DNA of 64,000 nucleotides from an uncultured Bacteroidota bacterium (lineage in GTDB: Bacteria; Bacteroidota; Bacteroidia; Flavobacteriales; Flavobacteriaceae): positions 44,787 to 108,786 of the forward strand of contig CABXUL010000002.1 in NCBI GenBank assembly GCA_902515395.1, in the 5' to 3' direction. The notes under the pieces are model-generated. The model was not told the origin of the DNA. It worked only from the letters and a program-made list of their open reading frames with translations, and ran no database searches. Each line of letters starts with the position of its first letter. The first letter of the stretch is position 1. Positions 27,252 to 36,540 of this stretch are shown piece after piece. A program made the position numbers and the translations under genes.

Positions 27252-29699
27252 TCAATAGGGGTCAACATTAACAGCTACTTTACAAGATCTAAATTTACCG
27301 ACAGATTCAAAGCTTTTTATAGTACTATTAATCAATTGTTTTAGTTCATTTCTTGATTGTTGCTTTCCTATCTTAATAAGAATTTGCATATGATACTGAT
27401 TTCTCAATCTTGCAATTGGAGGGAAAATAGGACCTAATATTTCTCCATTATAAGACTGATCTAAAACGTTAAAAATCCACTTAGAAGCAATCCTTACGGT
27501 TTCCACATCTCTATGTTTTATAACAATTCTTGTCAGTCTATAAAATGGTGGATAATGATATTCTAAACGTTCTTTTAATTGTTGCTCTAACATTTTTTCG
27601 TAGTCAGATTTTATTACTTGTTGAATTATGGGGTGTTCAGGTTGATATGTTTGTATCAACACTTTACCTCGGGTATTTTTTCTTCCCGCCCTGCCTGAAA
27701 CTTGACTTAGCATTTGATAAGTTCTTTCATGAGCCCTAAAATCTGGAAAATTTAGCAAATGATCAGCATTTAATACACCTACCAAATGGACATTTTCAAA
27801 ATCAAGTCCTTTGACAACCATCTGAGTTCCTACCAATATCTTAATATCTCCATCAACAAATTCATTAATTAATTTATCAAAAGCCCACTTCCCCCTTGTA
27901 GTATCCCAATCCATTCTAGCCGTTTTAACTTTTGGGAAAAAACTTTCTACTTGCTCTTGAATTTGTTGGGTTCCAACTCCTTTGGTCTGTAGGTGGAAGC
28001 TTCCACAGGCATGACATTGAATGGGTGCGGCAATGGTGAATCCACAGTAATGACACTTTAGTTGTTTACTAGGCTGGTGATAGGTTAAAGTAACATCACA
28101 CTGACTACATTGAGGAGTGTGACCACAATCCAAACACTCCATTACAGGAGCGTAACCTCGCTGGTTTTGAAATAAAATGACTTGTTTATCATTAGATAAA
28201 GTGGTTTCTATTGTGTCTATCAGGGTATTCGAAAAAGCCCCATTCATTTCCTTTTTTTTATAGGATAATTTCAGGTCGATTGTTACTATTTCTGGAAGTT
28301 CAATATTCCCAAATCTTTCATTTAGCTGAACGCCTCCAAACTTATCTTTCATTAAATTAAATGAACTTTCAATTGAAGGAGTAGCAGACCCCATTAGTAT
28401 TTTAGCATTGTAGATTTGTGATAGTATAATAGCAGTATCTCTTGCGTGATAACGGGGAGCAGGATCAAATTGTTTATAGGATAATTCATGCTCCTCATCA
28501 ATGATAATCAAACCTAATTGATAAAATGGAAGGAAAATTGCTGAGCGAGTCCCTACAACCACTCTAGCTTTAGAACTATTATTTAAAACATTATACCAAA
28601 CTTCAGTTCTTTCATGCATAGAAAATTTGGAATGATAAACAGTAACATTTTTACCAAACCTTGACTGAAGACGCAAAACCATTTGAGGAGTAAGTGATAT
28701 TTCAGGAAGCATATAAAGGACTTGATCTCCCCTTTCTATAGCTTTGGAAATTAATTCCATGTAAATCTCAGTCTTACCAGAACCAGTTACGCCCTGAAAT
28801 AACACAATATCCTTGCAATCAAAAGCTAACTCAATATTTAACAAAGAAGTTTTTTGATTTTTTGACAGGGCAGTTAATTTATCTTTTTTATCAAAATCAT
28901 ATAATAATCGATCCTCTCGAAAATAAGTATCCTCCAAAATACCCTTAGAAATCATTACCCTTAAAACATTGCTCTTAAGAGATGTTCTCCTTAGTAAATC
29001 AGGTACTTTCTTCCATTCACCGCCACTAGGGTTATTTTCAAAAACACCCATAAGTAGCTGTTTTTGTTTTGGGGAATTTTTTAAACTATGAAATAGTTTT
29101 TTGAGAGATTCTTCAGTGGATAAAGAATTTAACAATCTAGCATATCTGATTTTTTTAGGCTTATACTTTTTACCTATTTTTTGATTTACATCAATATAAC
29201 CCTTTGTAAACATGCCCTGAATCACTCCTAAAACACTTTTTTTATTAAGTATTTCTGTTATTTCTTTTATAGAAAGCGACTTTGACTCAAGAGCTTCTAT
29301 AACTAAATACTCTTCATCAGTCATCACAGACTTAGCATGATCAAATTCTTTTTTAACTATCTCTGTTTCACTTTCCAGTAAAAAAGTAGCCGGAAAGGCA
29401 GCGCGCATTACCTCTCCCAATTTACAATGATAGTAATCCGAAATCCATTGCCACAATTTCAATTGATTCTCTGATATAGAGGGAATATCTTCTAATATAA
29501 ATTCAATAAATTTTGGAGTATACCTTTGAGGTTGAATTAAGTGAAGTTTAATTACAACCCCAGTATAAACCTTGGACTTTCCAAAAGATACAGCTACTCG
29601 AAATCCAGGTTTTAAAAAATAGTAGTCCTGTTCTTCAACCGCATAAGTATAGGTTTTGTCAAGCGCTAAGGGAAGAATTACATCAGCGTAATAAAGCAT
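27252..29699 (-). CDS. priA: Replication restart helicase PriA (primosomal protein N')
   Basis: An 815-residue DEAH-type helicase that reloads the replisome at stalled forks. The N-terminal 3'-DNA-binding region is followed by Walker A VTGSGKTEIYMEL and Walker B IIIDEEHELSYKQ. The eight-Cys zinc-binding insertion (CLDCGHTPQCSQC, then CHYC and CHAC) and the GVGTQQIQEQ and SQVSGRAGR helicase motifs come next. Length is normal. It lies downstream of the YihY gene on the same strand with a 26-bp gap. Confidence 0.96.
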   Translation of the reverse strand: MLYYADVILPLALDKTYTYAVEEQDYYFLKPGFRVAVSFGKSKVYTGVVIKLHLIQPQRYTPKFIEFILEDIPSISENQLKLWQWISDYYHCKLGEVMRAAFPATFLLESETEIVKKEFDHAKSVMTDEEYLVIEALESKSLSIKEITEILNKKSVLGVIQGMFTKGYIDVNQKIGKKYKPKKIRYARLLNSLSTEESLKKLFHSLKNSPKQKQLLMGVFENNPSGGEWKKVPDLLRRTSLKSNVLRVMISKGILEDTYFREDRLLYDFDKKDKLTALSKNQKTSLLNIELAFDCKDIVLFQGVTGSGKTEIYMELISKAIERGDQVLYMLPEISLTPQMVLRLQSRFGKNVTVYHSKFSMHERTEVWYNVLNNSSKARVVVGTRSAIFLPFYQLGLIIIDEEHELSYKQFDPAPRYHARDTAIILSQIYNAKILMGSATPSIESSFNLMKDKFGGVQLNERFGNIELPEIVTIDLKLSYKKKEMNGAFSNTLIDTIETTLSNDKQVILFQNQRGYAPVMECLDCGHTPQCSQCDVTLTYHQPSKQLKCHYCGFTIAAPIQCHACGSFHLQTKGVGTQQIQEQVESFFPKVKTARMDWDTTRGKWAFDKLINEFVDGDIKILVGTQMVVKGLDFENVHLVGVLNADHLLNFPDFRAHERTYQMLSQVSGRAGRKNTRGKVLIQTYQPEHPIIQQVIKSDYEKMLEQQLKERLEYHYPPFYRLTRIVIKHRDVETVRIASKWIFNVLDQSYNGEILGPIFPPIARLRNQYHMQILIKIGKQQSRNELKQLINSTIKSFESVGKFRSCKVAVNVDPY

Positions 29700-29725
29700 T
29701 TTCTAAAATACAACTTTGAAGTTTA

Positions 29726-30640
29726 TTATAAACCTAGTTTGTCCTGATTTTTAAGTCTGTTTAAGGTAGCATTTAGTTCAAAACCTAAAAGAAGGACACT
29801 TGAATTTATCCATATATAAAATAAAAAAATTAGTAATGCTCCTATAGATCCATATAGTTGATTGTATTTCGAGAAATTTTCAATATAAATTCCAAAAAAA
29901 TATGTAGTAAGTAAAATTAATAAACAGGTCATCAAAGCTCCTGGAGAAAAAAAATGTGTTTTTTTACCTTCAATTGTTCCAAAATAGTATAAAATAGCTA
30001 CTGATATATATGTTAAAATTATATAAAAAAAAGTTTGTCCAAGTCTTATCCGGTTTACCTCTCTCGGTATTAAATCTCCAAAGTTATTTAATATATATAT
30101 CTCAAAAAATATTAATGCGGCAACACCTGCCAAAAGTAATATAGCTAACAAAACCCCTACCATCATAGAAAATAAATACTGTCTAAAAAAACTTCTCGAA
30201 AGTTCTACATGATATGAACCTTCAAAACTTGAAAAGATTGAACTTACTCCATTAGCAGTAAGAATTAAAGAAAGAACAAAAACTGATGAAAGTAATCCAG
30301 CTCTCTGTTTAAGCCTGATATCTTCAAATATTTGAGTAAAAAAGCCCTGACTTTCTTGAGGTATTAGTAATTCTATAAAGTTAAACAATATTGCGTCAAA
30401 ATTTTCAATTGGAATGAAAGCAATTAAATTTAGAATGAACAATAAAAAAGGAAATAATGCCATAAAAAAACTAAAAGCAATACTTCCAGCTCTGGATGAT
30501 AAGGTCCCCTTAACAATACCAGAGATATACATCTCAAGTAAATCATAAAAAGAAAAGCCACCATATCCAGGAATTTTGACCTCTTTCAACAATTTAATAA
30601 AATTTTTTAGAATTATTATAGCTTTTAATTTTTCCTTCAA
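29726..30640 (-). CDS. YihY/virulence factor BrkB family membrane protein
   Basis: A 304-residue inner-membrane protein with about six hydrophobic segments. Family marks are the short AGSIAFSFFMALFPFLLF early on and FFSPGALMTCLLI with YIWINSSVLLLGFELNA near the C-terminus. The molecular function of the family is unsettled. Its probable -7 box TATCTTTG (30668-30661, minus strand) lies in the 61-bp divergent gap shared with rlmH. Confidence 0.9.
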   Translation of the reverse strand: MKEKLKAIIILKNFIKLLKEVKIPGYGGFSFYDLLEMYISGIVKGTLSSRAGSIAFSFFMALFPFLLFILNLIAFIPIENFDAILFNFIELLIPQESQGFFTQIFEDIRLKQRAGLLSSVFVLSLILTANGVSSIFSSFEGSYHVELSRSFFRQYLFSMMVGVLLAILLLAGVAALIFFEIYILNNFGDLIPREVNRIRLGQTFFYIILTYISVAILYYFGTIEGKKTHFFSPGALMTCLLILLTTYFFGIYIENFSKYNQLYGSIGALLIFLFYIWINSSVLLLGFELNATLNRLKNQDKLGL

Positions 30641-30689
30641 ACTGCGGATTTTCCTTTAATCAAAGATAAAACAAATCTAATTGAGTTTG

Positions 30690-30697
30690 TAAATTTG
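30690..30697 (+). promoter_or_regulatory. Bacteroidota -7 box directly before rlmH
   Basis: TAAATTTG matches TAnnTTTG and ends 4 bp before the rlmH ATG, so the transcript would be leaderless or nearly so. No TTTG -33 element is seen at the expected distance. Confidence 0.38.
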
Positions 30698-30701
30698 AAA
30701 T

Positions 30702-31175
30702 ATGGAAACTATTCTATATGTAGTCAAAAAAACAGACCCTAATCAGCTTAATTCAATGATAGAGGATTATAAAAAAAGAATTCAAAAATACCACCGATTT
30801 GATATTTTGACTATACCTGATATTAAAAATCGTGGCAAATTGACAAAATTTCTACAAAAGCAAAAAGAGGGAGAGTTAACCCTTGATAGGGTTAAGGAAA
30901 ATGATTATTTAGTATTATTAGATGAAACTGGAAGACAGATGGATTCATTATTATTTTCAAATTTTATAAATGCTAGAAGGATGGGATCTTATAAAAGACT
31001 AATTTTTCTTATTGGAGGTCCTTATGGTTTTTCTGATTCTGTATATAAAAGAGCAAATGAAAAAATTTCATTATCAGTAATGACTTTTTCCCATCAAATA
31101 ATACGTCTATTCTTTTTAGAGCAACTATACCGAGCAAATACTATTTTGACAAATGAACCCTATCATAATAAATAA
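30702..31175 (+). CDS. rlmH: 23S rRNA (pseudouridine-1915-N3)-methyltransferase
   Basis: A 157-residue SPOUT-class methyltransferase. The SAM-binding knot is seen in YLVLLDETGRQMDS, FLIGGPYGFSDSV and the C-terminal SHQIIRLFFLEQLYRA segment. It modifies helix 69 of 23S rRNA. It overlaps the next gene by one base (TAATG), indicating coupled translation. Confidence 0.96.
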   Translation: METILYVVKKTDPNQLNSMIEDYKKRIQKYHRFDILTIPDIKNRGKLTKFLQKQKEGELTLDRVKENDYLVLLDETGRQMDSLLFSNFINARRMGSYKRLIFLIGGPYGFSDSVYKRANEKISLSVMTFSHQIIRLFFLEQLYRANTILTNEPYHNK

Positions 31176-31753
31176 TGGAATTGATTTTTGCGACACATAA
31201 CCAAAATAAAGTAAAAGAAATTTCAGCTATACTCCCTTCTATAATCAAACTAAAAAGTTTAAATGATCTTAACTTTACTGATCAAATTCCAGAAACGTCA
31301 AAAACACTCAGGGGTAATGCATTAATCAAAGCTAGAACGATTTTTAATGAGTTCCAAAGGGATTGTTTCGCTGATGATACTGGATTGGAGGTTGAGGCTC
31401 TCAATGGTGCTCCTGGTGTTTACTCAGCTCGCTATGCAGGAAACAAGAAAAGAGATGAGGATAATATATATAAGTTACTTAAAGAGCTTCGGAATCACGA
31501 TAATACTAAAGCTCAATTTAGAACTGTAATTGCACTAATTTACAATCATAAGGAGTTCATCTTTGAAGGAATTATTAAAGGAAAAATAATTAATGAAATT
31601 AAGGGAGATAATGGTTTTGGTTATGATCCCATTTTTCAACCAAAACATCATTTATTAAGTTTTGCTGAATTAAGCACAGAGGAAAAAAATAAAATAAGCC
31701 ACAGAGCAATAGCGTTTAGGAAGTTAATTGATTTTATAAAAGGAAAAACCTGA
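31175..31753 (+). CDS. rdgB: Non-canonical purine NTP pyrophosphatase (RdgB/HAM1)
   Basis: A 192-residue house-cleaning enzyme hydrolysing dITP, dXTP and similar nucleotides. Family motifs are FATHNQNKVKEI at the start, FADDTGLEVEALNGAPGVYSARYAG in the middle and GDNGFGYDPIF near residue 150, then SHRAIAFRK. Length is standard. It is coupled to rlmH by a one-base overlap. Confidence 0.96.
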   Translation: MELIFATHNQNKVKEISAILPSIIKLKSLNDLNFTDQIPETSKTLRGNALIKARTIFNEFQRDCFADDTGLEVEALNGAPGVYSARYAGNKKRDEDNIYKLLKELRNHDNTKAQFRTVIALIYNHKEFIFEGIIKGKIINEIKGDNGFGYDPIFQPKHHLLSFAELSTEEKNKISHRAIAFRKLIDFIKGKT

Positions 31754-31803
31754 CTTAATTACTAAAATGTTAATTTTAATAAATAAAAATTGAAATTATT
31801 TAG

Positions 31804-32565
31804 ATGAGGATTGTATTTATATTAACGGTTTATCTTTTTAGTAAATCAATTATTGCTCAGGAAGTATTCCAATATATCAATGGGACTGTAGAGAATGATG
31901 CTACTGGTTTTCCAATGGAAAGTGTTCATATTCTTAATCTCAATAATGTAATAGGTACTACAACAGATAATAAGGGAAGGTTCGAAATACCAGTTCAAAT
32001 TAATGATACTCTGTATTTTTCTTATTTAGGTTATAAATCTCTCAAGGTAGCTGTAACTAATGATATGATCAAGTTTGAAAATTCAAAATTTCAATTAACT
32101 GAATTGGCATTCGCTCTAGAAGAAATTATTTTACGTCCATATCTTCTTACTGGCTATCTTGATATAGATGTAAAAAGTGTTCCTGTTAATAATGCTGGGC
32201 GATACAGAATTCCAGGTCTATCAAATGCTGGATATGAGGCAGGAAATAGAAGACGTAATTCTATATCCAAAACATTTGCAGCGCTATTTAACCCTGCAGA
32301 TTTTCTTCATAATCTTTTTGGAAAAAAAGGTGTTCAAATGCAAAAATTAAAAAAAATGAGAGAAAGTTATGAGTTAAAAAATTTACTTGCAATTAAGTTC
32401 GATAGAGAAATTTTAGTTGAACTTCTTAATCTTGAAAGGATTGATCTGGATGAAATTTTAAGGAATTGCAATTATTCAGATATATTTATTAAGGAATCCA
32501 ATGATTTACAAGTTTTAGAAGCAATCAGTGGATGTTACGAGGAATATAAAATACTTAAGTTATAA
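31804..32565 (+). CDS. Exported carboxypeptidase-like regulatory domain protein
   Basis: A 253-residue protein with a signal peptide (MRIVFILTVYLFSKSIIAQ). An N-terminal carboxypeptidase D regulatory-like beta domain (YINGTVENDATGFPMESVHI, NKGRFEIPV, FSYLGYKSL) resembles the plug-proximal domain of Bacteroidota outer-membrane proteins. The C-terminal half (AALFNPADFLHNLFGKKGVQ) is helical and has no known motif. No function can be assigned. It stands alone between rdgB and purB, and the 126-bp gap after it contains only the purB promoter. Confidence 0.75.
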   Translation: MRIVFILTVYLFSKSIIAQEVFQYINGTVENDATGFPMESVHILNLNNVIGTTTDNKGRFEIPVQINDTLYFSYLGYKSLKVAVTNDMIKFENSKFQLTELAFALEEIILRPYLLTGYLDIDVKSVPVNNAGRYRIPGLSNAGYEAGNRRRNSISKTFAALFNPADFLHNLFGKKGVQMQKLKKMRESYELKNLLAIKFDREILVELLNLERIDLDEILRNCNYSDIFIKESNDLQVLEAISGCYEEYKILKL

Positions 32566-32667
32566 TCCTAACTTAGATAAATACTATAAAATCAAGTATA
32601 GTTTACGATAGTGAAGTTTCGAAAGACAAATCTCAAGTTTTACAATTAAAAATCAAGCAATTAGCAC

Positions 32668-32675
32668 TATATTTG
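32668..32675 (+). promoter_or_regulatory. Bacteroidota -7 box before purB
   Basis: TATATTTG matches TAnnTTTG exactly and ends 16 bp before the purB ATG. The -33 region is AT-rich without a clear TTTG. Confidence 0.42.
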
Positions 32676-32691
32676 TATTATTAATTGTAAT

Positions 32692-34038
32692 ATGAAACTT
32701 GACCCTTTAAGTGCCATTTCACCAGTAGATGGTCGTTATCGCGGAAAGACCAAATCGCTTTCAAATTTTTTTTCTGAAGAAGCACTAATTAAATACAGGG
32801 TACGAGTTGAAATAGAGTATTTTATTTCACTTTGTGAACTTCCTCTTCCTCAACTTAGTAATTTCAACTCATCATTTTTTGAGGATCTGAGAAGTATTTA
32901 TAAACACTTTTCTAAAGAGGATGCTATGGAAATCAAAGAAATAGAAAAGACAACTAACCACGATGTAAAAGCAGTAGAATACTTTATCAAAATTGAGTTC
33001 GATAAACTTGGTCTTCAGAAATACAAGGAATTTGTACATTTTGGTCTGACCTCTCAAGATATTAACAACACCTCCATTCCTTTATTAATCAAAGAAGCAG
33101 TTCATGAAGAATATCTTCCACACTTAGAAGAAATATTAATTATATTTTCTGAACTCGCTTACAAATACAAAGATATTCCAATGTTGTCGAGAACTCATGG
33201 TCAAGCAGCCTCACCTACCCTTTTAGGTAAAGAAATCGCGGTTTTTTCTAAACGTTTGGAAACTCAAAAAGCAAATCTTACTCAAATACCTAATGCTGCA
33301 AAGTTTTCTGGAGCTGTTGGAAATTTCAATGCTCATTATGTTGCTTATCCTGACATTGATTGGAAAAAATTTGGGAAAAAGTTTGTTGAAAATAGATTAG
33401 GTTTAGATTTTTCTTTTCCTACAACTCAGATTGAGCACTATGATTCAATAGCTGCACTTTGTGATGCACTTAAAAGAATTAATAATATCTTAATAGACTT
33501 TAATAGAGATATTTGGACTTATATCTCAATGGATTATTTCAAACAAGACATAAAAGAAGGTGAAATAGGTTCTTCAGCTATGCCGCATAAAGTAAATCCA
33601 ATTGATTTTGAAAATGCTGAAGGTAATCTGGGGATTGCCAATGCAATATTGTCTTTCCTTTCCAATAAACTCCCTGTATCCAGATTGCAAAGAGACTTAA
33701 CAGACAGTACTGTTTTAAGGAATATTGGTGTTCCTTTTGCTCACATTTTAATTGCGTTTAAGTCAATAGTCAAAGGAATCGGAAAAATTATTATTAATGA
33801 AAAGAAAATCAATGATGATCTTGATGAAAATTGGTCAATTGTAGCTGAAGCTATCCAGACTATTTTAAGAAGAGAAAATTTTTCTAACCCATATGAAGCA
33901 CTAAAAGCTTTAACCAGAACCAACTCTACCATTACAAGAAAAACAATACATTCATTTATTGATAGTCTTGATTTGAATCAAGAAGTAAAAAAAGAATTAA
34001 AATCAATAACTCCTTTTAACTACACTGGAATAAAATAA
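32692..34038 (+). CDS. purB: Adenylosuccinate lyase
   Basis: A 448-residue fumarase/aspartase-superfamily enzyme acting twice in purine synthesis (SAICAR and adenylosuccinate cleavage). Signals are LSAISPVDGRYRGK at the start, TTNHDVKAVEYF, HFGLTSQDINNTS, SRTHGQAASPTLLGKE and the signature SSAMPHKVNPIDFENAEGN with the catalytic Ser. Length and start are normal. It abuts the convergent DUF4252 gene with no spacer. Confidence 0.97.
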   Translation: MKLDPLSAISPVDGRYRGKTKSLSNFFSEEALIKYRVRVEIEYFISLCELPLPQLSNFNSSFFEDLRSIYKHFSKEDAMEIKEIEKTTNHDVKAVEYFIKIEFDKLGLQKYKEFVHFGLTSQDINNTSIPLLIKEAVHEEYLPHLEEILIIFSELAYKYKDIPMLSRTHGQAASPTLLGKEIAVFSKRLETQKANLTQIPNAAKFSGAVGNFNAHYVAYPDIDWKKFGKKFVENRLGLDFSFPTTQIEHYDSIAALCDALKRINNILIDFNRDIWTYISMDYFKQDIKEGEIGSSAMPHKVNPIDFENAEGNLGIANAILSFLSNKLPVSRLQRDLTDSTVLRNIGVPFAHILIAFKSIVKGIGKIIINEKKINDDLDENWSIVAEAIQTILRRENFSNPYEALKALTRTNSTITRKTIHSFIDSLDLNQEVKKELKSITPFNYTGIK

Positions 34039-34590
34039 TCAGATTCCTGCGTTTTTGAGTTGATAACTTCCTGGTAAATTCATCTTAGCAATCAATTTAG
34101 AAATATTTTCAATAGATATATTTCCCTCTACTAATAATAGAAATGCTTCTATTTTTTTTGCATTATTCTCCAAGTTAATCTGATTAGTGGAAAGACCTTT
34201 GGAAAATATTAGAATAGTTTTTAATCCGCCAGTCTCTTGCCCATCTTTAGCGTATATATTCATTTCTATTTTTTCCTCAGAAATTGAAAATATTTCATCA
34301 ATATCTTCTTTTTTTGAAGTTGACTCAACCCATTCATTCATTTGAGTAATGATATCGTAAGAACTTGTAATTAAAGCATTAAAACTCTTAATTTCATTAA
34401 TTATTTCTTTTAAGTAAATGGATTCTGGGTCATTACTTGAAATGGCCATACTACCTAACATCTGGAACATCTTAGGGGTTATGCTAATAGAGGTGACATT
34501 TTTATTGTTTTGAAATTTTTCAAAAATGGATTGACCAGAAGTTATAAATGGAAATATTAGTAAAAATAATCTTATAAATTGTTTTTTCAT
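34039..34590 (-). CDS. DUF4252 domain exported protein
   Basis: A 183-residue protein with a signal peptide (MKKQFIRLFLLIFPFITSG, then Q). The body, with SISITPKMFQMLGSM, a central acidic region and SIENISKLIAKMNLPG near the end, matches the Bacteroidota family DUF4252, which has no established function. Its last codon touches the purB stop, and it shares a 180-bp divergent region with the S41 peptidase gene. Confidence 0.8.
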   Translation of the reverse strand: MKKQFIRLFLLIFPFITSGQSIFEKFQNNKNVTSISITPKMFQMLGSMAISSNDPESIYLKEIINEIKSFNALITSSYDIITQMNEWVESTSKKEDIDEIFSISEEKIEMNIYAKDGQETGGLKTILIFSKGLSTNQINLENNAKKIEAFLLLVEGNISIENISKLIAKMNLPGSYQLKNAGI

Positions 34591-34724
34591 AGGTTAATTA
34601 ACTATACGGAATTGTTTTACTTAACAAAGCTTAATAGTGCTTATCTAGAATATAAATTTAAAATCAATTAATAAATTATGTTTTAAAATATATAATCTTG
34701 AATATATAAAATATCCAAATGGTT

Positions 34725-34740
34725 TTGGCACGAATTATGT
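34725..34740 (+). promoter_or_regulatory. Sigma-54 (RpoN)-like -24/-12 promoter
   Basis: TTGGCACG is a perfect -24 element. A TG pair lies at the correct distance (G at 34727 to G at 34739 is 12 bp), but the -12 element reads ATGT rather than TTGC. It lies 31-46 bp before the S41 peptidase ATG. The rest of the gap (34591-34724) is AT-rich without other recognisable elements. Confidence 0.45.
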
Positions 34741-34770
34741 ACTTTTAATCTCTAAAATTTAAAATCCCTA

Positions 34771-36540
34771 ATGAAACATCATACATCTTTAATGATTTTA
34801 TTACTCTCAACTGTAATTTGTTATAGCTGTAAAAAAGATTTAGTTGTTGATGATATCAATATTAATGAATTAACTTCAAATCTAGAGGAGACTCCTGAAA
34901 TTCTTCATGGCTCATGGAACTTAAACCAGAATAATTCAAAAATTGACTCAGGGGGTATAAAGTGTGAGGCAAAAAATATTCATTTCCTTAATAACGATTC
35001 TTTTTATCTTCAATATAAGGACAAACGAATAAAAGGTACTTATGAGATTACCAGTCCAACAAATGTAAACTTATCAGTTGGGTCAAATTTTATAGGAACG
35101 ATTAGTAATACCTCAGTTAATGTTAATAATATAAGTCTAGATTTAGAAATTATAAATGATTGCAGTGATAAATATACAGGAGAGAAATATTTTAGGATCC
35201 ATCAATTTGTATGGGAATCATTAAATGAACTGTATTTATGGCAGGAGGAGGTAGACAATTTAAGCGATAATATCAAACCTGTGGGATCTGCAGCTTTTAA
35301 TCAACTAATCTCATCTAATCCTGAGCCAGAAACTTTCTTTGAATCATTAAAGCACCCCGATGATAAATATAGTCGAATCAGATCTAATTTCGAAGATTTA
35401 GAAAATTCAATAAAAGGAATCGATGCTTCAAATGGTGTTGAGTTTATTTTAATTCAATCAGGTTCTGGTAGTGGAGTTATTGGTGTTATTACTCATATTT
35501 TAGAAAATTCGAACGCTTTTAGTAAAAACATAAAAAGGGGAGATATATTTATGGGTGTCAATGGACAATTATTAACATTATATAATTATTACAGTCTGTT
35601 ATTTGACGATAAAACGAGCTATATTCTTAATATGGCTAAAAGAATTAATAATGAATTTACACTTAACGGTGTTAACATAAGTTTAATTAAAGAGGAGGAA
35701 TTCCAAACCAATCCAATACAGTTAAGTAAAGTTATCCAAAGAGGTGGTAAAAAAATAGCTTACCTAATGTATACACAGTTTTCGCAGGGTTTTGACAAAG
35801 AATTAAATTCTGTTTTTGCTGAATTTAAAACTGAAGGTGTTGATGAACTTATATTAGACTTAAGGTATAACAGGGGTGGACTGACTAAAACTGCTTTATA
35901 CCTAAGCGGAATGATCACAGGACAATTTACAGGGCAGATTTTTTCTCAGAAGTTATGGAATAAAAAAGTCATGGATTATTACGAGTCAATTAATAATACA
36001 GAATGGATGAAAGATCTTTTCGTTTCTGAAATGGATGATAATACTTTAATTAATTCCCTCAATTTAAATAAAGTTTACATTATTACATCAGGTAATTCTG
36101 CATCGGCTAGCGAAATGGTTATAAATGGGTTATCCCCTTTTATCAACGTAATTCAAGTGGGACAAACCACTTCTGGTAAGAATGTTGGAGGGCTTGCTGT
36201 AGTTTATGATTATATTGATAATACAAATAGTACGATAAATCCTGATCACTCATATGCTATATCACCCATCACTTTCAGCGTTGCTAATAGTGAGGGATTC
36301 TCTGATTATGCAAATGGACTAAGTCCCTCTGATGGTTTTACACTTGCAGAGGATTTTCTAAACATGGGCGTCCTAGGGGAAGTAAGTGATCCATTATTAG
36401 CGCTAGCATTAAATGATATTACTGGTAACTCAGCCAGAACACCAATCATAATACCAGAATTTCCTATAGAAAATATAATCGAAGATCCAGATTTGTGGAA
36501 ATCTTATATGCTATTTATGTTTCAGGGAGACATACCCTAA
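34771..36540 (+). CDS. S41 family (C-terminal processing type) peptidase, lipoprotein
   Basis: A 589-residue lipoprotein (signal peptide ending VICYSC, C20, then KK). An N-terminal lipocalin-like domain (about 45-130, ILHGSWNLN to LDLEIINDC) precedes a PDZ-like region (SGVIGVITHILENSNAF, IKRGDIFMGVNGQLL) and the protease domain. That domain has LDLRYNRGG, the nucleophile Ser in SGNSASASEMV, and the Lys of the Ser-Lys dyad in GQTTSGKNVGG. The C-terminus is beyond the usual fold. Substrates are unknown. It overlaps the convergent TonB-receptor gene by 4 bp. Confidence 0.9.
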   Translation: MKHHTSLMILLLSTVICYSCKKDLVVDDININELTSNLEETPEILHGSWNLNQNNSKIDSGGIKCEAKNIHFLNNDSFYLQYKDKRIKGTYEITSPTNVNLSVGSNFIGTISNTSVNVNNISLDLEIINDCSDKYTGEKYFRIHQFVWESLNELYLWQEEVDNLSDNIKPVGSAAFNQLISSNPEPETFFESLKHPDDKYSRIRSNFEDLENSIKGIDASNGVEFILIQSGSGSGVIGVITHILENSNAFSKNIKRGDIFMGVNGQLLTLYNYYSLLFDDKTSYILNMAKRINNEFTLNGVNISLIKEEEFQTNPIQLSKVIQRGGKKIAYLMYTQFSQGFDKELNSVFAEFKTEGVDELILDLRYNRGGLTKTALYLSGMITGQFTGQIFSQKLWNKKVMDYYESINNTEWMKDLFVSEMDDNTLINSLNLNKVYIITSGNSASASEMVINGLSPFINVIQVGQTTSGKNVGGLAVVYDYIDNTNSTINPDHSYAISPITFSVANSEGFSDYANGLSPSDGFTLAEDFLNMGVLGEVSDPLLALALNDITGNSARTPIIIPEFPIENIIEDPDLWKSYMLFMFQGDIP

